A stretch of DNA of 64,000 nucleotides, taken from CAWIVH01 sp963839475 (GTDB taxonomy: Bacteria; Acidobacteriota; UBA6911). Under the pieces are notes generated by a model that was given only the letters and a program-made list of their open reading frames with translations, was not told the origin of the DNA and made no database searches. Of the stretch, positions 56,501-64,000 are shown piece after piece. The stretch covers positions 744,001 to 808,000 of the forward strand of contig CAWIVH010000018.1 of NCBI GenBank assembly GCA_963839475.1, read 5' to 3'. Position 1 is the first letter of the stretch, and each line of letters starts with the position of its first letter. Both the position numbers and the translations under genes were made by a program.

Positions 56501-57261
56501 TGGGTCCATACGGTACCATCATATTGCCAAATGTCAGATAGGCCATTTGAGGAATTTGATGGTGCTCCACCAAACAGAATAGCCTTACATTGTTGTGAAT
56601 CATAGGTTAGGGCACCAAGATAGCGCTGTGGAGGAGATTGTGCGGTCATGATTTGTTGCCAATCAGTACCGTCGTATTCCCACGTTCCCCCAAAATTGTC
56701 CACGAGAACAATCTTTTGGCGACAAAAGTCATAGGTCATTAAGGGATTACTTCCTTCAGGCGGATTATGGATGGTGGTGATGGCTTTCCAGTCGCGTCCA
56801 TCGTACTCCCAGGTATCTGCATACTTCCGTTCGTCAGTCATACCCCCAAATAGCACAATTCGTTGGCGATGCTCATCAAAGGCAAGGGCGTGCCAAAACC
56901 GTTCGGAAGGAGAATGTTGTGTCTCGATCCTTCGCCAACTAGCGTCATCAAATTCCCAGGTGTCAGAAAGCGTCATTCCAGCGCCAGTGCGGCCGCCAAA
57001 CAGGACTACCACATTGCGTTGCGAATCGTGTGCGATCGCCATGCTATAACGGTTAAGGCGCGAGACATCTGATAGAGTTTCAATTAATTCCCATTGCGGT
57101 TGAATGGATTCTTGATCGGACTGGCCCGCAATTTCGTTTGAAGCTCTTAGCATGGGAGCAATAGTGTTGGCAACAAACAAAATATGGCAGATTATTGACA
57201 ATAGTTTTCTCGAAAATACCCGATATCCATGTGAAGAGTAGCATTTCGCAGGTATGATCAT
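53557..57261 (-). CDS. Secreted kelch-propeller/zinc-metalloprotease fusion with four C-terminal repeats
   Basis: About 1234 aa from ATG 57261 (an ATG at 57378 adds 39 residues before the hydrophobic leader). Signal about 13-36. Kelch propeller about 55-345 (VVVLFGGRTGAGMTLSDTWE, IVLFGGMTDERKYADTWEYD and similar). Ig-like linkers to about 560. Zinc protease at about 570-840 with HEMSH in LWVILHEMSHDFMGENPRFG and a downstream SYSEGLASN, the HExxH...E pattern of gluzincins (M60-like). The end is four ~98-aa repeats (PGKATLVSPSG ... WYQLWVNDS ... QWWIQTWN ... GPWSD). The DNA is AT-richer than its neighbours: one line I counted (55861-55920) is 25/60 G+C. Probably acquired by transfer. Confidence 0.85.
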   Translation of the reverse strand: MIIPAKCYSSHGYRVFSRKLLSIICHILFVANTIAPMLRASNEIAGQSDQESIQPQWELIETLSDVSRLNRYSMAIAHDSQRNVVVLFGGRTGAGMTLSDTWEFDDASWRRIETQHSPSERFWHALAFDEHRQRIVLFGGMTDERKYADTWEYDGRDWKAITTIHNPPEGSNPLMTYDFCRQKIVLVDNFGGTWEYDGTDWQQIMTAQSPPQRYLGALTYDSQQCKAILFGGAPSNSSNGLSDIWQYDGTVWTQQITSTSPPGRWGHAIAYDRYRNRTVLFGGYGPSYPNGSALADTWEYDGNSWIQMFSQNSPPALQQLAMTYDQTNKKIVLFTGHTTETWQFALPSRSDLKIEIHPNALYFNNGKTKDFLQIQITDNSGNVLNPEGHTIRFLNYRPDLVSVSDNGIVTCNKSFGSGIIRAKVDGIISSNYTAVHTGTFQLLPPILLLPSSSSATVTPSILFSDKSPVSLTNSIPTFQSSLLSVSTVDINGLVKAVRPPVTFSETPYIVASLGDIQANNATVVRITSQDLGFSLVPLRGEQVGFYLPNKPLSGTNYLSLFSDWEVVRVTDLAYRTMAEVVGLRPFKGDTLFLVNDPGHGNDGTVPCGISGNPIRLGTDVDTGNSCMVVAGRDASPQLWVILHEMSHDFMGENPRFGKFVGGGDSNGQFSYSEGLASNLGTQSYLTLQARKSEWNVPQKVLDNLSSIYHVSTTPDLDVYIANGKRYAQLNPSVVYDLMLVGYQVGGAKTFERFYNLFKPVYSKLPLAPTSTDEQATYFAAALSAAAGTDLKVRFKQEWGFPIIDSYYDAVFSVLKTALVASNYTLPGKANLVSPSGTIQASFPTFSWNAVPSSTLYYLWVDDSTRQGKIKKWYTLDQAGCASGIGICSVTPSESLAAGQAQWMIQTWNEGGCGPWSNILTFSVSERTFPGKAILISPSGSISVLTPRYTWNALPTATWYQLWINDSNSSPKLQQWFTAAQAGCGTGTGICSVTPSRTLVSGDYQWWVQTWNSAGYGPWSSPLSFTVIIPLPGKATLVSPSGAVSTRTPTFNWNAVSSATWYQLWVNDSRSAAKIKSWYTATQAGCGSGTGTCSVTPTTALASGSAQWWIQTWNDSGFGPWSDAMNFAVVTGGAPGKTTLVSPTGTIATTTPTYTWNSVSNSTWYCLWVSDNASNSAPKIQAWYTAAQAGCANGSGVCSINPSTTLNQGSAQWWIQTWNEYGYGPWSDPLGFVIP

Positions 57262-57378
57262 AGAAGACCCCGAATTATAGGCAGGGAGATATAGGCTGGA
57301 GAACATCCACCGACATAACCATTCGTAACTAAGTCTCCGCAGAAAGTATCGATTGTTCACAATTTGCGATCCTAGCAT

Positions 57379-57886
57379 AAGCAGATCGCGTTAATCAGTC
57401 TTTTTAACGCAGTTTCCCAATCTAGTCGGAACTAGAGTTCTTCCTTTTGACGTGGCAATAAGGTCAGCGGGGTAATAAGTATGTCTGGGGATTGCTCTAT
57501 TGCGCTGTGGCATAGATAGATCTGAGTCAGCAAACATGAATGATGCGAAAGCCAAAGAAAATGCATGGCGCTCCTCAAAAAAGGAGATCTTAGTGCTGTT
57601 AAGAAAATGCAGGCGGGAGCGTTAATCGGCTTTCCGGTTGTCGGCTTGTCCTTGGAATTATTGAGGTTAGAGGAATAGCGTAATACTTTCATAAGCGCCG
57701 ACCAGGCCTCGGCAGCAATATTTGGAATCCCGCCACGCCAAGGGCTCGAAGCAATCCCCCGTCACCCGCTATTTGAAATGCTCCGATAGTTGCCCGGCGT
57801 TGGACTCCAGGCTCCGCACAAAATTAATTCCATTTTTCTGAAATAAATCCCTCAGGTGCAAAACATTAAAGGCCGAGGACCCGACG
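57379..57886. other. Intergenic, possibly tiny ORF
   Basis: 508 bp. One 37-codon frame (57565-57678, MALLKKGDLSAVKKMQAGAL then IGFPVVGLSLELLRLEE) is the only coding-like piece. No ribosome site or family. Confidence 0.25.
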
Positions 57887-58072
57887 ATGAAGCAAATCGC
57901 ATGGCTGGATCACGCCTTTGGAGTGTGGCACTTGGTTACGGAGAACGATTCCGACCAGGCACGCTTCTGGGAGAATAAGGAATTTGCACTCTCAGAACTT
58001 GCCTCGGAGGGTTGGATCCTGATTGGGGCTTTCCCCAGGCGGCTGATGCAATCCCCAATCAAAATCCTTTGA
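57887..58072 (+). CDS. Small hypothetical protein
   Basis: 61 aa, ATG 57887 after GAGGACCCGACG. Composition is normal for a folded protein: MKQIAWLDHAFGVWHLVTEN, then LSELASEGWILIGAFPRRL. The ALSELASEGWxLxG segment recalls small DUF proteins with a beta-alpha-beta layout, but no family can be named. Confidence 0.45.
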   Translation: MKQIAWLDHAFGVWHLVTENDSDQARFWENKEFALSELASEGWILIGAFPRRLMQSPIKIL

Positions 58073-58336
58073 AAAAATACGGCAGTCGTGATTTTAACAA
58101 CCCCTGGAATTGTCTGGGTTTGTGTCACAAATTAGCGATTCGCCATTGACACCCGCCGAACTCCATCAGTTTGTTATATAATGACCGCATCTTCACATGG
58201 CCAGCATACTTGAGCGAATTGCCCGTGGAGGCACACTCCGTGGTCATCATGGCCGTTTCGCAATACTCAGTTAATCCTACCGTTGGGCTTCAAAAGAGAA
58301 ATCAGACAAAGCACTTGATAAGAAGGAGGGACCGCT

Positions 58337-59872
58337 GTGAGAAAGGAAGGGTCAAAGCCTGGTGCACTGGAAGGATTGCTTGCGATAGGCATTCTCGAGA
58401 TACTGATTTTACTCGCCTGCCCTCCGGTCTGTTCTGCCGCCACCCTTACTACATCCGTGACCTGCAGCGGAGACTCCAGCGCCACATGCGGCAGCGTGAC
58501 CCCGCCTGCGTCGAGCTGCAAGCGGAATTGCATTATCACCGTACAGGCAAATCCCACAATTAACTGGCGTTTCGACCACTGGGAAGGCGACGCCTCCGGA
58601 AGCGCCAACCCAACGACTGTCCGGATGACAGCCGACAAAACAGTTACCGCGGTCTTCGTCGCCACGCTCCCGCCTACGCCCACCCCGCAGCCCGACCAGG
58701 AAGTGGTCGGCTATTTCATCCAGTGGGGAATTTACGGGCGTGATTATTATGTGAAGGATGTCGTCGCCACAGGAGCGGCGAACACTCTGACCGCCATTAA
58801 CTACGCCTTTGCCGGCATCTCGGACAACCTCACCTGCACCAGCCTGGACACCTTCGCAGACTGGGGCAAGAGATTCGACTCGAGCGAGAGCGTGGATGGA
58901 ATCGGGGACACGGTGACCCAGCCGCTGAAGGGGAATTTTAACCAGCTCAAGAAGCTGAAGGTCCGCAATCCGCAGATCCGGGTCCTGATTTCCATCGGGG
59001 GATGGAGTGACTCTGACAAGTTTTCCACTGCGGCGCTCCCCGAAAACAGGAATAAATTCGTGACATCGTGCGTGGACATGTTCATCAAGGGGCAATTCGC
59101 CGCTGGGGTGACGGATCCGGGTGTATTTGACGGCGTAGACATCGACTGGGAGTACCCGGGCGCCTGCGGCGCAACCTGCAACTGGAGAAATGAAGACGGA
59201 GAAAACTTCACAGCACTCATGAATGAGTTTCGGACCCAGCTGAATAACACCAGAAGCGGCCTACTGCTTACCGCGGCCATGCCGGCCTCAACAGGCATGC
59301 GCGAGAAGATCAACGTCTCCGGGATTTTACCCTCCGTGGATTGGATGAACCTGATGACTTATGACTTCCACGGAGCATGGGAGCCAAACGGACCAACCAA
59401 TCACCACGCCAACCTATATACAAACGAGGATGACCCATCCAACCCACAACTATCGGTCGATGGGGTTGTATATGATTACATATCAGCCGGAGCCTCACGG
59501 ACTAAGCTCGTCATCGGTCTCCCCTTCTACGGACACGGCTGGGCACGAGTACCGGCCGGCAATAACTACGGCCTCTACCAAAGCGCAGGGAGCCTCCCCC
59601 GCGGGACATGGGAGCGGGGCATCGACGACTACAAAGTACTCAAGACCAAAGGCTACCCGGCAAACTGGGATACCAGTGCACACGCGAGTTGGTTTTACGA
59701 CGGAAGTGTTTTCTGGACCTTCGACTCTCCCATGGCAGTTCAAGAGAAGATGCGCTACATCTACGCCAATGGGCTCAAGGGGGTCATGTTCTGGGAGCTG
59801 AGTGGGGACGATGGCAATTTGATCAAAGCCATCGCAGACTGTCTCGATCCCTCGAACCCGGCCTGCAGATAA
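58337..59872 (+). CDS. GH18 chitinase with an N-terminal bacterial-repeat domain
   Basis: 511 aa from GTG 58337 (AAGGAGGG 6 nt upstream). Signal about 1-36. Residues 38-113 form a Cys-rich bacterial repeat (CGSVTPPASSCKRNC, WRFDHWEGDASGSANPTTVR), probably a binding or spacer module. GH18 barrel about 117-505: VGYFIQWGIYGRDYYVKDV, IRVLISIGGWSDSDKFS (strand 3), FDGVDIDWEYPG with the DxxDxDxE site, Asp270 and catalytic Glu272, MNLMTYDFHGAWE, and FWELSGDDG at the end. It hydrolyses chitin beta-1,4 bonds by substrate-assisted catalysis. Secreted and intact. Confidence 0.95.
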   Translation: MRKEGSKPGALEGLLAIGILEILILLACPPVCSAATLTTSVTCSGDSSATCGSVTPPASSCKRNCIITVQANPTINWRFDHWEGDASGSANPTTVRMTADKTVTAVFVATLPPTPTPQPDQEVVGYFIQWGIYGRDYYVKDVVATGAANTLTAINYAFAGISDNLTCTSLDTFADWGKRFDSSESVDGIGDTVTQPLKGNFNQLKKLKVRNPQIRVLISIGGWSDSDKFSTAALPENRNKFVTSCVDMFIKGQFAAGVTDPGVFDGVDIDWEYPGACGATCNWRNEDGENFTALMNEFRTQLNNTRSGLLLTAAMPASTGMREKINVSGILPSVDWMNLMTYDFHGAWEPNGPTNHHANLYTNEDDPSNPQLSVDGVVYDYISAGASRTKLVIGLPFYGHGWARVPAGNNYGLYQSAGSLPRGTWERGIDDYKVLKTKGYPANWDTSAHASWFYDGSVFWTFDSPMAVQEKMRYIYANGLKGVMFWELSGDDGNLIKAIADCLDPSNPACR

Positions 59873-59989
59873 CCAGCAGGAAACGTGTGCGAATATTCCG
59901 CATCGATTCCGCACAGACTCTCGTGTGTGCCGGCAAGCTGACATGATACATGCAATATCAGAAGCTGAACCCCACCTCGGAGCCGGGAC

Positions 59990-60387
59990 CCGGCCCTAAA
60001 AATCCGACTTGTTCGGACTATCCGCCCCTTCTCCCGGTTCTGGAAAAGCGCGGGCCCCTTTTCCGAAAAGAGCTTCGGACTGTCCCATGCCCGGATGAAA
60101 TTCCCCTGGGTATCGAAGGTCATCATGGCGGGAAACGCTCGATTGGATACCCAGACCTGCTGTTTTGCGTCGACCATGATGGCGGGATTTCCCGCCCATG
60201 TACCGAGCGTTTCCGACTTCCTGGGCCAGGCCCGATCGAGATCGTACATGGTTACCGGCGATGTTCCTGCGGAAGAAGATGTCGCTATTTGTGTTTGGGT
60301 CATATTGAGAGAAAAGGGTGCAAGGGTGGCAGTCAGGGTGAGTCCGATGAATTCCCTTCGTGGATATCTGCGTTTGGTTTTGCCCAT
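59990..60387 (-). pseudogene. Tat-exported beta-propeller protein, 3'-truncated
   Basis: ATG 60387 with AAGGAG upstream. Tat-type leader MGKTKRRYPRREFIGLTLTA, then a propeller-like start: WAGNPAIMVDAKQQVWVSNR, MMTFDTQGNFIRAWDSPKLF. After FSEKGPALFQ the frame runs into low-complexity sequence and the chitinase 3' region; the rest of the NHL-like propeller is absent. Of perhaps 330-380 residues in relatives about 130 remain. Confidence 0.6.
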
Positions 60388-60494
60388 TGCCGTCTCCTTT
60401 CGCGAGCCATGGAGAGAACAACATCGATCCAACCCCAAGGCTATGCCAACAATAATGTAGCTGCAGAGGCATAGAGAACGCAGAAAAAGAAAGT

Positions 60495-60524
60495 CCCGCA
60501 GGGCGACGCCGCTCACCCTGCGGG
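60495..60524. terminator. Hairpin upstream of the Tat-exported fragment
   Basis: CCCGCAGGG and CCCTGCGGG form a perfect 9-bp stem with a 12-nt loop, between two divergent gene fragments. No T-run. Confidence 0.5.
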
Positions 60525-60617
60525 CATGAAGTAAGGCGCGCGTGCCGAAGCTGGAAAATGGACGTCGCGACGAATTTTGGGATCAAGGGATCTGTCCCCC
60601 CGGATTAGAAGGTGGCC

Positions 60618-60857
60618 ATGAAAGCCCTGAAAGTCCTGGCAGTCCTCGCGTTGTTAATCCAACTTTCGATGGTGTGGCCCTCAGCCGGCCCGGACAGAGT
60701 CGCGTACCAGGGAAAAGACGGTCCCGGCCGGGGCAAACACATAGTCCTGATAAGCGGCGACGATGAGTACCGCTCCGAGGAGGCCCAGCCCATGCCGGGA
60801 AAGATCCTCGCGGGCCTGGACAAGAGTTGTCATCTCAGTCATTTGCAACTCGGCTGA
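60618..60857 (+). pseudogene. ThuA-like protein, N-terminal fragment
   Basis: ATG 60618: a signal peptide (MKALKVLAVLALLIQLSMVW) and then GKHIVLISGDDEYRSEEAQP, MPGKILAG. The HIVLISGDxEYRSEEALP start is characteristic of ThuA-like (trehalose-utilisation-type) exported proteins, usually over 250 aa. Here it ends after 79 codons in unrelated sequence, so it is a truncated copy. Confidence 0.65.
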
Positions 60858-60948
60858 ATATTTTCACAGTACGGGATTAATTGGAAGGCAGTCCACTCTC
60901 CGTTTTGCCTATATATCTCTATGATCATTGGAGAGCGGGCCTGGAATT

Positions 60949-63900
60949 TCATGGTATGGGACCGCGGATGGCCCTGATTCTGGAATTGCCGGTATCGGCG
61001 AAGTAAATATTGCCTTGGGTACTCACGACAATTCCTCCCGGCGAACGAAGTCTGGCTGCCAATGCTGACTGGGTGTCACCTGAGTATCCCATATCTCCGG
61101 TTCCGGCGATAGTTGTGATGATCCCGCTAGCGGCGGATACCTTTCGAATTCGGCTGGGGCCATCTGAAATGAAGAGATTACCGGCTGAGTCCACAGCAAT
61201 ACCCTTGGGCGATCCCAGCATGGCTGTCGCAGCCGGGCCGTTGTCACCCGAATATCCTTCGTCACCGGTTCCGGCGACTGTTGTGATGATCCCGGTCGCG
61301 GCGGACACTTTTCGAACACGACGGTTGCTCGTGTCGGCGATGAAAAGGTTTCCGGCAGAATCAACCGCGATTCCATGAGGCCAACAGAGCTTTGCATCCT
61401 TCGCCGGCCCGTTATCCCCCGAGTATCCCGCGCCGCCGTTTCCCGCGAGCGTCTCAATTATCCCGGCATTCGCAGACACCTTTCGAATTCGGTTGTTGTT
61501 ATAGTCCGCAATCAGAAGATTGCCCGCCGAGTCTACAGCGATTGCTGAAGGCATGCTGATTTTCGCAGCCGTGGCCAACCCATTATCGCCCGAGTATCCA
61601 CTCGCACCTGTTCCTGCGACCGTCTCTATAATCCCGGTGGCAACGGATACTTTTCGAATTCGGTGGTTGTACATATCAGCAATAAATATGTTTCCATCGT
61701 AATTTACAGCAACTCCGCTTGGGGAATTAAGGCTGGCTGCTGTTGCGGGCCCGTTGTCTCCTGAATATCCCTGTACGCCGGTTCCAGCCACCGTGGTAAT
61801 AGTCCCCGAATTTGCAGCCACCATTCGAATTCGTGAATGCCCGCTATCTGATATATATAGATTCCCGGATGAAGCCAGAGCGACTGCGTACGGACTCTTG
61901 AATCTCGCCGCTGTCGCCGGTCCATTATCGCCCAAATATCCCGAAATGCCGTTTCCCGCGATGGTCGTGATGATGCCGGAAGCGGCAGCTACCTTTCGGA
62001 CCCGATTATTGGCCGCGTCGACAAGAAGAAGATTCCCGGCAGAATCCGCGGCAACTCCCGATGGGAAGTTGAGCTTTGCCGATATAGCCGGGATGCCGTC
62101 ACCCGAGTATCCTTTCTCTCCCGTCCCGGCTACAGTTGTAATAATCCCCGTGAGTGCGGTCACTTTTCGGATCCTTTGGTTACTTGTGTCGGCAATAAGA
62201 ATATTGTCGGAGGAGTCCACCGCAATTCCAGCGGTGGTGTTAACTCTTGCCGCGGTGGCAGGCCCATTATCACCCGAAAATCCCCATAACCCATTTCCAG
62301 CAACGGTCGTTATGATCCCTGAAGCCGCTGTCACCTTTCGAATCCGATAATTGCCCTGGTCTGAGATAAGCAGATTTCCTATCGAATCCAGGGCAATTCC
62401 TTGAGGATAAAGAAGCCGCGCTGCCGTGGCCGGCCCGCCATCCCCTGAATATCCGTTTTCTCCGGTTCCGGCTACAGTCGTGATAATTCCCTTGGTGGCG
62501 TCCACCTTCCGAATCCGACCGTTGCTAAGGTCATTAATAAATATATTATTCGCATAATCCACGGCAACTCCGGAAGGACTGGATAGCTTTGCTGCCGTTG
62601 CCGGTCCGTTGTCACCTGAAAATCCGTGACTCCCAGTTCCGGCAATCGTCGTAATGATCCCCGTGTTCGCAGCTATTTTTCGGATCCTTGCATTGGCGGA
62701 ATCAGCAACCAGGAGGTTCCCCTCGGTGTCCACGGCTACCCCATTGGGACAGTTGAGCCTGGCCGCCGCTGCCGGCCCATTGTCGCCCCAATATCCCGCA
62801 TCACCAGTACCCGCTATCGATGTGATGATTCCGGTGATTGCAGATACTTTTCGAATCCGGTTGTCCTCATAATCAGAAATATAGAGGTTGCCCTGCGAGT
62901 CGATCGCAATAAAGAGGGGGTGCAAAAGAGTGGCCATGGAGGCCACATAGCCGTCACCGGAATAAGTGCTTCCGCCGGCCACGGTGGTAATGTGCCCGAC
63001 GGGCAGTTGATCCAGGGAAATCGTGCCGATCACGAATGACTTCTGCGCCAGTCCCGCCCGATTCTGAACGGTGAGGGTTGTTTGGCCGCTAGCCAGGGCA
63101 GGGGCGGTGAACACCAGGGCATTCGAGTTGCGGGATTGGACTGTGTTGATAATCTGTCCGGCAATGATGATCAGGGTTCCCGGCCCGAAGTTTTTGCCGG
63201 TTATAGTGACGGTTTCTCCGCCCCTTAGGCTGATCTTTTCCGGCGTAACGCTCGTGATTTGTGGTTCTCCGTAACCGAGTTCCCGCGCGAAGCTGGTGCT
63301 GTCGGCGACAAGCACTTTTCCGCTTTGGGTCGTCACTATTCCTGTCGGGGCTGCAAATGTTTTTGCACCTGCCGCAGAGACAACCTCGCCGCTCTGCAGA
63401 ATGGTTTGAATCCGGCTCGAGCCCGGTTCTGAGATGTAGATGTTTCCGAAGGGATCAACCGTTACACCCGTCGGGGACTTGAACCGGGTGCTCGCCTGCT
63501 CCATTCCCTTCCAATCAGATCCGGATGATATCTCTGCTCCTGAAGAAACTCCCTGCGCATTGGTGCGTATCGTCTCCACCGCGCCGCTTTCCCTCACCCG
63601 CCGGATCAACCCGTTTCCCGTATCCGCAATGATCATGCTTACCGGCGGCGGAGGATCCCCCTTCCTCTCCCGTTCCAGTTGCTGCGCCAGTGGTTCCGTC
63701 TCCAGTGCAATCCCGGCTGGAGAATTGAACTTCGCCGCCTTACCCGTCCCGTCTACCCATCCCGCACTCCCCAGACTCCCCGCAATAGTTTCCACCGTCC
63801 CTGCCGTTAAATTGATTCTTCGGATCGTGTGATTGCCCGTATCAACTACCCATAGGTTCCCCCGGTTGTCGAGCGTGATTCCTTGCGGATTGTTGAATGT

Positions 63901-64000
63901 TGCCGCACTTACCGCACCATCGTTACCGCCTGCCGCGCCCGTCCCCGCCAGCGTATCTACCTTGCCTTCCGGCCCCGGTTGCACCCTCCGGATCACATGG
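60949..64000 (-). CDS. NHL-repeat secreted protein, N-terminus outside the window
   Basis: At least 1015 residues; the frame is still open at 64000, so the start lies beyond. Near the window end are three or so NHL units (TFNNPQGITLDNRGNLWVVD). Then comes an IPT/TIG domain (PQITSVTPEKISLRGGETVT) and 12 consecutive ~56-residue NHL units with the pattern GIITTVAGTG..GYSGDNGPA TAA.L..P.GIAVD..GNL.IAD..N.RIRKV. Two or more six-bladed propellers are expected, outside the cell. The 168-bp DNA units are about 60-80 percent alike by eye, enough for recombination to change unit number. Confidence 0.9.
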   Translation of the reverse strand, partial: HVIRRVQPGPEGKVDTLAGTGAAGGNDGAVSAATFNNPQGITLDNRGNLWVVDTGNHTIRRINLTAGTVETIAGSLGSAGWVDGTGKAAKFNSPAGIALETEPLAQQLERERKGDPPPPVSMIIADTGNGLIRRVRESGAVETIRTNAQGVSSGAEISSGSDWKGMEQASTRFKSPTGVTVDPFGNIYISEPGSSRIQTILQSGEVVSAAGAKTFAAPTGIVTTQSGKVLVADSTSFARELGYGEPQITSVTPEKISLRGGETVTITGKNFGPGTLIIIAGQIINTVQSRNSNALVFTAPALASGQTTLTVQNRAGLAQKSFVIGTISLDQLPVGHITTVAGGSTYSGDGYVASMATLLHPLFIAIDSQGNLYISDYEDNRIRKVSAITGIITSIAGTGDAGYWGDNGPAAAARLNCPNGVAVDTEGNLLVADSANARIRKIAANTGIITTIAGTGSHGFSGDNGPATAAKLSSPSGVAVDYANNIFINDLSNGRIRKVDATKGIITTVAGTGENGYSGDGGPATAARLLYPQGIALDSIGNLLISDQGNYRIRKVTAASGIITTVAGNGLWGFSGDNGPATAARVNTTAGIAVDSSDNILIADTSNQRIRKVTALTGIITTVAGTGEKGYSGDGIPAISAKLNFPSGVAADSAGNLLLVDAANNRVRKVAAASGIITTIAGNGISGYLGDNGPATAARFKSPYAVALASSGNLYISDSGHSRIRMVAANSGTITTVAGTGVQGYSGDNGPATAASLNSPSGVAVNYDGNIFIADMYNHRIRKVSVATGIIETVAGTGASGYSGDNGLATAAKISMPSAIAVDSAGNLLIADYNNNRIRKVSANAGIIETLAGNGGAGYSGDNGPAKDAKLCWPHGIAVDSAGNLFIADTSNRRVRKVSAATGIITTVAGTGDEGYSGDNGPAATAMLGSPKGIAVDSAGNLFISDGPSRIRKVSAASGIITTIAGTGDMGYSGDTQSALAARLRSPGGIVVSTQGNIYFADTGNSRIRAIRGPIP

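Noticed and set aside
57432..57692. Minus-strand 86-codon frame in the intergenic gap
   Set aside because: Low-complexity composition, no ribosome site and no resemblance to any family.
60949..63000. CRISPR-like periodic array
   Set aside because: The ~168-bp period corresponds to NHL protein repeats, and repeat and spacer sizes do not fit a CRISPR array.

Overview
The window looks like a stretch of a moderately GC-rich bacterial chromosome, most likely an Acidobacteriota-type soil bacterium. The inference rests on gene style and not on a marker gene: a winged-helix/TolB-like/TPR regulator, a PD40 propeller remnant, an ECF sigma/FecR pair, large secreted NHL and FG-GAP proteins, secreted hydrolases and many decayed mobile elements. 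I saw no rRNA, tRNA or CRISPR array. Long genes such as carB (1066 aa), the FG-GAP protein (1623 aa) and the triple-PAS kinase (771 aa) are intact, so the many frameshifts and stops elsewhere are more likely real decay than poor sequence.

Layout. 0-9.5 kb: a PD40 remnant, a membrane protein, a hybrid sensor kinase, a LamG-type secreted protein, a TPR regulator and a small secreted protein, interrupted by two copies of a structured ~200-bp repeat (here R1) and one of a 61-bp repeat (R2). 9.5-15.6 kb: ordinary metabolism (ilvE, an amidophosphoribosyltransferase homologue whose first residue after Met is Gly instead of the catalytic Cys, carB). 15.6-18.7 kb: junk-rich, with R2, an IS110-type scrap, R1 and an IS91-family transposase remnant. 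18.7-24.5 kb: ECF sigma factor and FecR anti-sigma, a Nudix hydrolase, a membrane protein and a methyltransferase. This block lies between two direct copies of the same 179-bp IS91-type end. 24.9-36.2 kb: a strongly decayed prophage-like region with several partial ParB-like genes, four partial cytosine-C5 methyltransferases and broken head/tail genes, interspersed with UspA, a Crp regulator, a MazF-type toxin-antitoxin pair and a cation transporter. 36.3-40.4 kb: small accessory genes, a fourth R1 locus that cuts a reductase gene, and a 514-aa gene of a family I associate with mobile DNA. 40.6 kb: a perfect 46-bp palindrome. 40.8-60.9 kb: secreted and catabolic genes (FG-GAP lipoprotein, M14 peptidase with one in-frame stop, mannonate-dehydratase-like protein, CocE/S15 hydrolase, kelch/zinc-protease fusion, GH18 chitinase), with two copies of a 237-bp MITE-like element and an IS1-type transposase. 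60.9 kb to the end: a 12-unit NHL repeat protein that runs off the window.

How the genes work together. The intact genes suggest a heterotroph that senses its surroundings (PAS kinase, ECF/FecR, winged-helix regulator) and secretes polymer-degrading enzymes. The strongest structural signals are the dispersed elements: R1, which carries a covarying terminal hairpin and repeatedly abuts truncated genes; the MITE-like pair; the paired IS91 ends; and the scattered methyltransferase pieces, one of which lies 22 kb outside the prophage region. I found no convincing new multi-gene defence or biosynthetic system. The best candidates for something undescribed are R1 and the Cys-less PurF homologue.
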